From an uncultured Lachnospiraceae bacterium (GTDB lineage: Bacteria; Bacillota; Clostridia; Lachnospirales; Lachnospiraceae): a stretch of DNA of 64,000 bases. This document shows, in pieces, positions 24,200 to 32,619 of this stretch. A model generated the notes under the pieces. It saw only the letters and a list, made by a program, of their open reading frames with translations, did not search any database and was not told the DNA's origin. Where the stretch lies: NCBI GenBank assembly GCA_902760755.1, contig CACWHK010000002.1, positions 1 through 64,000 of the forward strand, read 5' to 3'. The position numbers were made by a program, and so were the translations under genes. The stretch's first letter is position 1; each line of letters starts with the position of its first letter.

Positions 24200-24616
24200 A
24201 TGGCAGTAATTGAAGAACTGATCCGTGAAGAAGAGAACGGAGCACTTAGCTTCGGAAACTACGAGCTGAAGGATAAGACCAAGAAGGACGGCTTCCGGTA
24301 CATGGGAGACAGCTACAAGATCAAGACCTATGACGAGATCACGAAGCTGGAGAAGAACGGATCATTTGTATATGAATCGGTACCGGGAACGGCAGTTCAT
24401 GATTTCCGGGCCACCAGCGAGCGTGTGGAGTTCACCGTAGAGGGTGACAAGGACGCGCAGGTTACTCTGGAACTGGAACCGGAGCAGGAGTACAAGGTTC
24501 ATATGGACGATGTCTATGTCGGAAAGATTACGACGAATCTCGGCGGAAAGCTGATCCTGTCTGCATCTCTTGAGGAGACGAATCAGATCAGTGTGATCGT
24601 GGAAAAGGTTGACTAG
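24200..24616 (+). CDS. Small conserved protein of unknown function
   Basis: A soluble protein of 138 residues from ATG 24200, preceded by TTAGGAGGAAAC; an earlier ATG at 24179 would place the ribosome site inside the gene. It begins MAVIEELIREEENGALSFGNYELKDKTK and is mostly predicted beta strands with many Lys and Glu and no membrane segment or signal. I recall similar short proteins in Lachnospiraceae being labelled endosialidase, but I see no sialidase catalytic features, so that label should not be trusted. It has its own likely promoter and precedes radA. Confidence 0.75.
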   Translation: MAVIEELIREEENGALSFGNYELKDKTKKDGFRYMGDSYKIKTYDEITKLEKNGSFVYESVPGTAVHDFRATSERVEFTVEGDKDAQVTLELEPEQEYKVHMDDVYVGKITTNLGGKLILSASLEETNQISVIVEKVD

Positions 24617-24629
24617 GACAGTGTGACTA

Positions 24630-24652
24630 GAGGGAAGAGGACGGTTCCTCTC
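24630..24652. repeat. GGACGGTT hairpin, second copy
   Basis: AGAGG 24636-24640 and CCTCT 24647-24651 flank ACGGTT. The central GGACGGTTC is shared with the hairpin at 15660-15686, while the stem bases differ. Confidence 0.45.
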
Positions 24653-24708
24653 TTGTTCCTGGAGTGGAGCGAGGGAGGGGCCGTTTCCTGTTTTTTGGAG
24701 TTGTTACC

Positions 24709-26061
24709 ATGAAGGAAAAGAAGGTATTTTTCTGTAAGGAATGTGGCTATGAATCCGTGAAATGGATGGGCCAGTGTCCGGGCTGCCGGCAGTGGAACAC
24801 CTTTGCAGAGGAGAAGATCACGGTGAGCAGGCGCTCCCCCTCCCGGCCGGACGGAGAGAAGCCGGAGGCATGCAGCATCACGGAGGTGACCTCGGGGGAG
24901 GAGAGCCGGATGTTTACCAACATCGGCGAGCTGGACCGGGTGCTGGGCGGTGGTATCGTCCGCGGGTCCCTGGTGCTGGTGGGCGGTGATCCGGGCATCG
25001 GAAAGTCCACGTTGCTTCTGGAAATGTGCAAGTGCCTGGTGGCGGATGACGAGAAGGTGCTCTACGTCTCCGGCGAGGAGTCCCTTTCCCAGATCAAGAT
25101 GCGTGGAGTTCGTCTCGGGGCATTTGATGAGAAGATCCTCCTTCTTTCGGACGGAGATCTTTCTTCAGCAGAGCATGCCATAGAGAAGCATACACCGGAC
25201 GTGGTGGTGATCGACTCGATCCAGACCATGTTCGTGCCGGATCTGGACAATGTCCCCGGCAGTGTGACACAGGTGCGGGAGGTGACCAGCCGACTGATGC
25301 AGCTGGCCAAGCGCCTGGATGTGGCCATCTTTATCGTGGGACACGTGACGAAGGAAGGAACCGTGGCAGGTCCGCGAACCCTGGAGCATATGGTGGACTG
25401 TGTGCTCTATTTCGAGGGAGATGACAGCTCCGGCTTCCGGATGCTTCGGGCTGTAAAGAACCGGTTCGGCTCCACGAATGAGATCGGCGTCTTCAGTATG
25501 ACCGAGACCGGTCTTGAGGAGGTATCCAATCCCTCGGAGATGTTTCTTACGGGACGACCGGTGGAAGCACCGGGCTCCGTGGTGATCAGCTCCATGGAGG
25601 GAACCAGAGCCGTACTGGTAGAGCTGCAGGCCCTGGTAGCTGACTCCAATTTCAACATGCCCCGGAGAACCTCCGTGGGTGTGGATTATAATCGTGTAAA
25701 CCTGCTGATGGCAGTGCTGGAGAAGCGGGGAGGCATCAATCTCTCCGGCTGCGACTGCTACGTCAGCATCGCAGGTGGTCTTAGGGTAAGTGACCCGGCT
25801 TCGGATCTCGGGATCATCTGCGCTATCGCTTCCAGCTACCGGAACCGTCCGGTGGGAGACGATACGGTGATCATCGGAGAGGTAGGCCTTGCGGGAGAGA
25901 TCCGCGGGGTACAGAACATCCTGCAACGGGTGAAGGAAGCGGATAAGCTGGGGTACCGCCGTGTGATCCTTCCGAAGGCGGGAAAGCCGGGAAGGATCCC
26001 GGACCTACAGGCCGAGCTGATCTACGTATCAACGATTCAGGAAGCGCTGGAGAGGATATAA
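24709..26061 (+). CDS. radA: DNA repair protein RadA
   Basis: RecA-like ATPase helping branch migration in recombination, 450 residues from ATG 24709 (GGAG 9 bases upstream). An N-terminal zinc finger has Cys9, Cys12, Cys23 and Cys26 (CKECGYESVKWMGQCPGC). The RecA core has Walker A GGDPGIGKST and the RadA-specific KNRFGSTNE. The C-terminal domain is Lon-protease-like without protease activity (GGLRVSDPASDLGIICAI). A few in-frame residues upstream of 24709 are not part of the family. Confidence 0.96.
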   Translation: MKEKKVFFCKECGYESVKWMGQCPGCRQWNTFAEEKITVSRRSPSRPDGEKPEACSITEVTSGEESRMFTNIGELDRVLGGGIVRGSLVLVGGDPGIGKSTLLLEMCKCLVADDEKVLYVSGEESLSQIKMRGVRLGAFDEKILLLSDGDLSSAEHAIEKHTPDVVVIDSIQTMFVPDLDNVPGSVTQVREVTSRLMQLAKRLDVAIFIVGHVTKEGTVAGPRTLEHMVDCVLYFEGDDSSGFRMLRAVKNRFGSTNEIGVFSMTETGLEEVSNPSEMFLTGRPVEAPGSVVISSMEGTRAVLVELQALVADSNFNMPRRTSVGVDYNRVNLLMAVLEKRGGINLSGCDCYVSIAGGLRVSDPASDLGIICAIASSYRNRPVGDDTVIIGEVGLAGEIRGVQNILQRVKEADKLGYRRVILPKAGKPGRIPDLQAELIYVSTIQEALERI

Positions 26062-26146
26062 CCAAAACCAAAGAGGATATAGGTGGGGTTCCAAACATCC
26101 TATACCGGAATAAGCAATCCAAGTATTACTTAGAAGGGAGATCCGG

Positions 26147-29100
26147 ATGAAGAGGAAAAGGATAGCTCTGCTTGTGGCACAGGCAGACGAAGAGTACCAG
26201 AGCGACTTTATACAGGGGTTACTGAAGCGGGCCTATGACGAGAACTTCGATGTATATATCTTTTCGATGTATATCAAGTATCAGAACAGTAAGGTTCGTG
26301 AGGTGGGAGATTCCAACATCTATAATCTTGTGAATTATCTGATGTTCGACGGCGTGATCGTGCTTTCGGATATGATCCAGGCTCCGGGGGTGGAGGTGCG
26401 GATCCAGGAAAGGCTCCGTTCGTCCTTTACGGGACCGGTGATCTGTATCGATGCGGAGAGCAAGTATTTCCATACCTTCTGGACGGATGGCTATCAGGCG
26501 GTCTATGACACCATCAGCCATATGATCGAAGAACACGGAATGAAGGATATCGCCTATGTGACCGGACGCCGCATGCATGTGCATGCCATCCGGAGACTGG
26601 AAGCCTATCAGGCTGCCATGGAGGATCACGGACTCCCGGTACGTGAGGACCGGGTATTCTTCGGAGACTTCTGGTACTTCAGCGGAACCCATGCGGCAGA
26701 AAGTCTGCTCCGTGACCGTGAGCATCTGCCGGATGCAGTGGTCTGCGCAAATGATCCCATGGCCATCGGTGTAGCTATCGGCATGGAGGAGGCGGGGATA
26801 CGGATCCCTGAGGATATCGCCATTGCGGGCTACGGAAGCTCCCTGGAGGGACAGACCAGTCCTTCGCCCATTACATCCCCCTGGCTTCCCGGAGGTTACT
26901 ACGGGGAGTATGCCATGGATTCCCTGGTTGCCCTGATGAAGGGAGAGGAGCCCGGGGAGGCGAAGCCTGAGACCTCCTTCTTTGTAGGGGAGAGCTGTGG
27001 CTGTAAGATGCCTGCGGCAGAGGAAGCGCGGGTTCGAAGAAAAGAGTGGGCTACAGGGAATTCCGAGGGTGGATACCAGTCTCTGCATGATTATCTGAAT
27101 GAGGATCTTCTCTATGCGGAGACACTGGAGGATTTCTTCCATACGGTTTATGACTATATCTACTTCCTGAAGGGTGTCCGAAGGATGGACATCTATCTGG
27201 ATGAGCAGTGGCTGGAGACGGAGCATCTGGTAAAGAACCGGTTCCTTTCCTCCGGCTATCCGGAGCATATGTATCATGCACTGTCCTATGATATGGATCA
27301 TCCGGGCAGCAGCGTGGAGAAGACCGGAAGAATGATGGATACGGAGCGGATGATGGAGGATACGGATGCGGAGTATCCGGTGGGACATTTCTTCCTTCCG
27401 CTTTTCTTCGAGGAAAAAACCTTTGGGTATGCGGTTCTGGATTACGGGGAGGTTCCGAGGTCCTACGATATGATCGTCCGTCAGTGGATGTACGCGGTTT
27501 CCCGCGGTCTGGAGGCACTGCGCCGGACCATGGCCCTGAAGGAGTATACAAGGATCATGGCTGCGGATATCACACCGAAGTTCCCGGTTCCGGGAGAGCA
27601 TCCGGACATGGAATCCTTGGGGGATATTCTTCTTACCGAGGAAGAGAAGAAGGAGCGTGCAGAGGTACAGAGGATCCTGGACGGAAATCTTCTGGAGTAC
27701 CATTTCCAGCCCATCGTACGGTCCACGGACGGAGAGATCTACTCCTACGAGGCACTGATGCGTTCCGGCTCCGGAGTCCGGGTACCGCCGCTGCAGATCA
27801 TACATCATGCAGGCGCGCTGAAACGGCTTCGGGATGTTGAGAAGGCAACCCTTCTGAATGTGCTCCGGATCATGGATGAACGAAAGGGACAGCTGGAGGG
27901 CCGGAAGGTCTTCGTCAACAGTATCCCAGGAGTGAAGCTGGCTCCGGAGGATGAAAGCCGGGTGGATGAGCTGCTGAAGAAGCATGCGGAGCAAGTGGTG
28001 ATCGAGCTTACCGAGCAGTCCGAGCTGGCGGATGAGGTTCTGAATCAGCTGAAGGAGAAGCTTCGAAGCTTCGGTGTCGGGATCGCGGTTGACGATTACG
28101 GAACCGGCTACTCCAACATCAGCAACCTGCTTCGTTACATGCCGAACGTGGTAAAGATCGACCGGTCCCTTCTTACGGATATCCAGAACAGCACGCAGAA
28201 GCAGCATTTTGTACGGAACATCATCGAGTTCTGTCACGATAATGAGATCCTGGCGCTGGCCGAGGGCGTGGAGACCCGGGAGGAGCTGCAGGCGGTGATC
28301 CGTCTTGGTGCAGACCTGATCCAGGGATACTATGTGGCCCGTCCCGCAGCGGAAATAAAGCCATCCATCGACAGTACCATGAAGATGGAGATCTCCCGGT
28401 TCCATCGGGAGAAGATGGACGGCGTTGTGGATCAGGTGCATACGGCCGGCAAGACGCCGCGTATCACCATGAGCAATCTGATCAAGGACAACAAGACCAC
28501 CATCATCATCGGAGATCCGAATGCTACCTGCAGGGACATCACGATCGCCGGAAATCCGAACGTCAGCTCCAATATCCATATCGAGATCCTGGAGGGCTAC
28601 GCCGGAACCGTGACGCTGGAGAATGTCACGCTGTCCAATCAGAAGCAGCGCCCATGTATCCGTATGGCGGAAAATGCGTCCCTTACCCTTCAGCTTGTTG
28701 GCGAAAACCGCCTGGAGGGCGGCGGGATCCTGGTGCCGGAGGGCTCGTCCCTGACCGTCGGAGGCGAAGGGAATCTTCGGATCCGCCTGAACGGAACGGA
28801 GGTTTACGGCATAGGAAATGTAACCGGGCGTCGCCATGGGGACCTTAGGTTCTATCAGGACGGAGAGATCACCATCGAATCCACCGGAAAGCGGATGGTG
28901 GGAATCGGCTCCGATCTGGGCGGAAGCATCGAGATCCATAAGGGCAAGTATTCTCTCTATATGAGCGGAAGCGAGGGCGTTGCCATCGGCGCAGAAAGCG
29001 GAGACTCTGACCTGCTGATCCAGGACTGCGACTTCTATACGGACTTCTCCTTCCGTGAGGGTGTCTGTCTGGGAAGTAAGTTCGGCTCCATGCGGCTCGA

Positions 29101-29491
29101 GGCTACAAGAGCGCTTCTTCGGTTCAACTGCAGCGGTACGGTGCTCTGCGTGGTGGGAACCCTGACGGGGGAGCATTCCGAGGTTTACATGCATGATCTT
29201 TCGGTGCATATGAATCTTCGGTCTGACAAGACCACGGCCTTCGGAAGCCTGAAGGGCGTGTCCGATATCAGGCTGATCTCCGCAGCCTTCCGTTACAAGG
29301 CGGCAGGAACGGATGCCTATATCTTCGGCGGTGAAAGCGAGGAAACGGACGCCGAGCTGGACAACGTGGATATGAGGGCGGTCATGGAAGTGGTGAACGG
29401 CACGGTGAGCAAGGCTGCTCCGGAGCGGATCCGGATCACCCACGGGATCTCCAGTATAGAGATCAACGACGAGACATTTGAACTAACATAG
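26147..29491 (+). CDS. LacI-like sensor / EAL phosphodiesterase / beta-helix protein
   Basis: Large predicted cytoplasmic c-di-GMP phosphodiesterase, 1114 residues. Residues 1 to about 285 are a LacI-like ligand-binding fold without DNA-binding helix, ending in SCGC as in the GGDEF protein at 15839. A middle GAF-like region (about 300-480) follows. The EAL domain (about 510-745) is complete: EAL at 535-537, the Asn of VNSIP, ELTE, Asp649-Asp650 in DDYGTGYS, KIDRSLL, Glu706 in EGVET and Gln726 in QGYY. From about 770 to the end come repeated short strands with Gly turns (YGIGNVTG, VGIGSDLGGSIEIHKG, VAIGAESGDSDLLIQD), typical of a right-handed beta-helix like carbohydrate-binding Cthe_2159-type domains. 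No signal peptide is seen. Confidence 0.9.
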   Translation: MKRKRIALLVAQADEEYQSDFIQGLLKRAYDENFDVYIFSMYIKYQNSKVREVGDSNIYNLVNYLMFDGVIVLSDMIQAPGVEVRIQERLRSSFTGPVICIDAESKYFHTFWTDGYQAVYDTISHMIEEHGMKDIAYVTGRRMHVHAIRRLEAYQAAMEDHGLPVREDRVFFGDFWYFSGTHAAESLLRDREHLPDAVVCANDPMAIGVAIGMEEAGIRIPEDIAIAGYGSSLEGQTSPSPITSPWLPGGYYGEYAMDSLVALMKGEEPGEAKPETSFFVGESCGCKMPAAEEARVRRKEWATGNSEGGYQSLHDYLNEDLLYAETLEDFFHTVYDYIYFLKGVRRMDIYLDEQWLETEHLVKNRFLSSGYPEHMYHALSYDMDHPGSSVEKTGRMMDTERMMEDTDAEYPVGHFFLPLFFEEKTFGYAVLDYGEVPRSYDMIVRQWMYAVSRGLEALRRTMALKEYTRIMAADITPKFPVPGEHPDMESLGDILLTEEEKKERAEVQRILDGNLLEYHFQPIVRSTDGEIYSYEALMRSGSGVRVPPLQIIHHAGALKRLRDVEKATLLNVLRIMDERKGQLEGRKVFVNSIPGVKLAPEDESRVDELLKKHAEQVVIELTEQSELADEVLNQLKEKLRSFGVGIAVDDYGTGYSNISNLLRYMPNVVKIDRSLLTDIQNSTQKQHFVRNIIEFCHDNEILALAEGVETREELQAVIRLGADLIQGYYVARPAAEIKPSIDSTMKMEISRFHREKMDGVVDQVHTAGKTPRITMSNLIKDNKTTIIIGDPNATCRDITIAGNPNVSSNIHIEILEGYAGTVTLENVTLSNQKQRPCIRMAENASLTLQLVGENRLEGGGILVPEGSSLTVGGEGNLRIRLNGTEVYGIGNVTGRRHGDLRFYQDGEITIESTGKRMVGIGSDLGGSIEIHKGKYSLYMSGSEGVAIGAESGDSDLLIQDCDFYTDFSFREGVCLGSKFGSMRLEATRALLRFNCSGTVLCVVGTLTGEHSEVYMHDLSVHMNLRSDKTTAFGSLKGVSDIRLISAAFRYKAAGTDAYIFGGESEETDAELDNVDMRAVMEVVNGTVSKAAPERIRITHGISSIEINDETFELT

Positions 29492-29510
29492 AAATGCAGG
29501 ATAAGACATT

Positions 29511-31472
29511 ATGATACTGGCATGCCAGAATATCTCCAAATCCTTCGGGGATGTGGAGATACTGAAGAGTGTAAATTTTCATATTGAGGAACATGACAAG
29601 CTTGCCGTGGTCGGCGTGAACGGCGCGGGCAAGACAACCCTGCTCCGGGTGATCCTCGGAGAAGAGGAGCCGGACACGGGAACCGTGGTCCGGGCGCGGG
29701 ATATCCGGATCGGGTATCTGTCGCAGCATCAGGACATCTCCTTCGACAATACGGTCTATCAGGAGATGGAGCAGGCAAAGCAGTACCTGATCGACATGGA
29801 GCGCCGTCTCCGGGAGCTGGAAGCGGACATGAAGCATGCGGAGGGGGCGGAGCTGGAGAAGATCCTGGAGGCCTACAACCGCCTCTCCACCCGCTATGAC
29901 CATGAAAACGGCTACGCCTACGAAAGTGAGATCACAGGCGTCTTAAAGGGCCTGGGGTTTGCGGAAAGCGATTATGACCGGGATATCAACTCCCTCTCCG
30001 GAGGGCAGAAGATGCGGATCGCCCTGGGTCGGCTGCTGCTTTCCCGGCCGGATGTGATCCTGCTGGATGAGCCTACAAACCATCTGGATATGAGCTCCAT
30101 ATCCTGGCTGGAGGGCTTCCTGGCAGGCTACTCCGGAGCGGTGATCGTGGTCAGCCACGACCGGTACTTTATCGACCGGGTTTCCGGTCAGATCCTGGAG
30201 ATCGAACACGGGAAGTCCACCCTGTACCGCGGGAATTATTCCTTCTACCGCGAACAGTATGAGAAGAAACGCCAGGATGAGATGAAAGCGTATCTGAATC
30301 AGCAGGCGGAGATCTCTCATGAGGAGGATGTGATCCGGAAGCTGAAGAGCTTTAACCGGGAGAAGTCCGTGAAGCGGGCGGAGAGCCGGGAGAAGCTGCT
30401 GTCGAAGGTGGAGCGGATCGAGAAGCCGGAGGAGCTTCGGGCGGATATGCGCCTTACCCTGACGCCGGTAACCGAATCCGGAGAGGATGTGCTCTTTGCG
30501 GAGCATCTAAGGAAGGCCTACGGTGAGAACCTGCTCTTTCAGGAGCTGGGACTGGATATTAAACGGGGCGAGCATGTGGCGCTGGTGGGAGGCAACGGAA
30601 CCGGAAAGACTACACTGCTGAAGATCCTTGCCAGGAAGCTTTCCAAGGACGAAGGAACCGTTACTCTGGGCGCCAGAGTCCGTATGGGATATTTCGATCA
30701 GGAGAATCAGGATCTGGATCCGGAGAAGACCCTCTTTGATGAGATGTCGGATGCATTTCCGGAGATGACGAATACCCGGATCCGAAATGTGCTTGCCGCA
30801 TTTCTTTTTACGGGCGATAAGGTCTTCCAGAAGATCGGGGATCTGTCCGGCGGGGAGCGTGGAAGACTCTCCCTGGCAAAGCTGATGCTTTCACCGGCGA
30901 ACCTGCTGCTTCTGGATGAGCCAACGAACCATCTGGATATCCGCTCCAAGGAGATCCTGGAGGATGCGATCCGGGACTACACGGGAACGGTGCTCTATGT
31001 CAGCCACGACCGGTATTTCATCAACCGGACTGCCACGCGGATCCTGGAGCTTCGGGCGAAGGTGCTGACAAACTATCCGGGCAATTATGATGATTATGAG
31101 GAGAACCGGGACCGGCTCTTCCTGCTGCAGAATGCGGAGAATCCGTATGTCGATACGAATCAGGCAGTGACGCGGGACGGCTTCTCCATCGTCTCCACGG
31201 ATGCCTATGCGAAGGAGACGGGAAGCAGCAGTAAGGAGGAGTACCTGCAGCGGAAGGAGGCCTATGCGGCGGAGCGAAAGCGTGCCAGTGATCTTCGGAA
31301 GCTGGAGAAGCAGGCGGCAGCCGCGGAGGAGGAGCTGGAGGAGATCGACGCACAGCTTTCGGACCCGGCCAACGGGACGGATGTGGAGCTGCTGACGAAG
31401 CTTACGAACCGCCAGCAGGAGCTGGAGGAACAGCTTCTTCTGCTTTACGAGCGGCTGGAGGAGTTAAAATGA
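29511..31472 (+). CDS. ABC-F family ATPase
   Basis: Ribosome-associated translation factor class of ABC proteins, 653 residues, with two nucleotide-binding domains and no membrane segments. Walker A motifs are GVNGAGKTTLL and GGNGTGKTTLL; signatures LSGGQKMRIALGRLLL and LSGGERGRLSLAKLML; Walker B DVILLDEPTNHLD and NLLLLDEPTNHLD. A charged linker with an arm insert lies between them, and a C-terminal coiled coil (SSKEEYLQRKEAYAAERKRASDLRKLEKQ) ends it, most like the YkpA/YdiF/Uup group. The start ATG lies 19 bp after the EAL gene. It overlaps apbE by 4 nt. Confidence 0.95.
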   Translation: MILACQNISKSFGDVEILKSVNFHIEEHDKLAVVGVNGAGKTTLLRVILGEEEPDTGTVVRARDIRIGYLSQHQDISFDNTVYQEMEQAKQYLIDMERRLRELEADMKHAEGAELEKILEAYNRLSTRYDHENGYAYESEITGVLKGLGFAESDYDRDINSLSGGQKMRIALGRLLLSRPDVILLDEPTNHLDMSSISWLEGFLAGYSGAVIVVSHDRYFIDRVSGQILEIEHGKSTLYRGNYSFYREQYEKKRQDEMKAYLNQQAEISHEEDVIRKLKSFNREKSVKRAESREKLLSKVERIEKPEELRADMRLTLTPVTESGEDVLFAEHLRKAYGENLLFQELGLDIKRGEHVALVGGNGTGKTTLLKILARKLSKDEGTVTLGARVRMGYFDQENQDLDPEKTLFDEMSDAFPEMTNTRIRNVLAAFLFTGDKVFQKIGDLSGGERGRLSLAKLMLSPANLLLLDEPTNHLDIRSKEILEDAIRDYTGTVLYVSHDRYFINRTATRILELRAKVLTNYPGNYDDYEENRDRLFLLQNAENPYVDTNQAVTRDGFSIVSTDAYAKETGSSSKEEYLQRKEAYAAERKRASDLRKLEKQAAAAEEELEEIDAQLSDPANGTDVELLTKLTNRQQELEEQLLLLYERLEELK

Positions 31473-32605
31473 AGGACAGGGCTGTCCGGAATCGAATACT
31501 CGGAATCGTAGCGATGGCGGTTGCGGCAGGCGCTCTGATCGTGACCGCCATGCTAATGCGTAAGCAGGGAGGATCCCCGGACGGAGTCACGCTCCGGGAC
31601 TTCGCCATGGGGAGCTTAGTTACCGTCACCCTCTACGGAAGTGAGGAGGAGACGGAGGAGGTTGCAAAAACAGTGATGGAGAAGATCCACCGGCTGGATG
31701 AGGACGTGATCTCCCGGCGCGTCGAGGGCTCGGAGCTTTCTGACTGGAATCGGAATGCGAAGGCAGGGGAGGAGGTCCCGATCAGCAATGCCCTTTCCAG
31801 AGCACTGAGCGGCACGGATCTGGTCCGGGAGTTCAGCGGGAATGTCCTGGATATCACACTTCGTCCGGTTCTGGATGCCTGGGGGATCGAGGATAAGGAC
31901 CCTGCAACCTTTCAGGTTCCAACGGAGGAGGAGCTTCGGGAAGCGGCCGGTCATACCGGGATGGATAAGATCACCCGGAGAAATGGTCTTACCAGAAGCT
32001 GCGAGGATGTCACGCTGGATCTTGGTTCCGTCGGAAAGGGATTTGCGCTGGATGTTGCATACGACTACCTGATGCTGGGAGATCACTCAGCTCCGGCGTT
32101 TAAAGCAAATGAACTGCGCAGCGGAAGAGACAGCACGGTCACGGGAGGTGTGATCGCCGTGGGCGGCAGTGTGATGGTTTTCGGAAGCAAGGCGGACGGA
32201 AGTGACTTCAAGGTCGGTGTCCGGGATCCGGAGGGACAGCCGGAGGATGTGATCGGAACGATCTTAATTCCATCCGGGTATGGCAGGACCTGTGTGTCCA
32301 CCTCCGGAGGGTATGAAAAATACATCGAGAAGGACGGCGTACGCTATCACCATATCATCGATCCCCGGACGTTGCAGCCGGCGAAGAGCGGCCTTAAGTC
32401 CGTAACGGTGGTATGCAAAGGGGAGCAGGCAGCTGACTGGCAGGGACTGGTCAGTGACGGTCTTTCCACGGCCTGCTTTATCCTTGGTGAAGAGGCGTCT
32501 AAAAATGCACTGAAGGCTCTCGGTGCCGAAGCAGTAATGATCCGCGAGGATGGAAGTATCTATGTGACAGAAGGGCTGCGGGATGCCTGGAAGGAGACCC
32601 GGTAA
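31469..32605 (+). CDS. apbE: FAD:protein FMN transferase (ApbE)
   Basis: Attaches FMN covalently to Thr/Ser of target proteins such as RnfD and RnfG. It has 378 residues. An N-terminal membrane segment (ILGIVAMAVAAGALIVTAML) would place the enzyme outside the membrane, where RnfG's flavin sits. Family features include the Mg/FAD-binding DLGSVGKGFALDVAYDYL and the HHIIDPRTLQPAKSGLKSVTVVC segment, with later LVSDGLSTACFILG. No lipobox is seen. The two flavinylation motifs in RnfDG downstream (DAVTTATPLS and ITGATITS) are the likely targets. Confidence 0.95.
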   Translation: MKDRAVRNRILGIVAMAVAAGALIVTAMLMRKQGGSPDGVTLRDFAMGSLVTVTLYGSEEETEEVAKTVMEKIHRLDEDVISRRVEGSELSDWNRNAKAGEEVPISNALSRALSGTDLVREFSGNVLDITLRPVLDAWGIEDKDPATFQVPTEEELREAAGHTGMDKITRRNGLTRSCEDVTLDLGSVGKGFALDVAYDYLMLGDHSAPAFKANELRSGRDSTVTGGVIAVGGSVMVFGSKADGSDFKVGVRDPEGQPEDVIGTILIPSGYGRTCVSTSGGYEKYIEKDGVRYHHIIDPRTLQPAKSGLKSVTVVCKGEQAADWQGLVSDGLSTACFILGEEASKNALKALGAEAVMIREDGSIYVTEGLRDAWKETR

Positions 32606-32619
32606 GAAGGAGGTTGCCT

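Noticed and set aside
26219..29443. A 1074-codon open frame antisense to the LacI-like/EAL gene
   Set aside because: It exactly mirrors the coding strand of a gene with clear domains; its predicted protein is His/Leu/Arg-rich with no recognisable motif. It is a side effect of codon bias.
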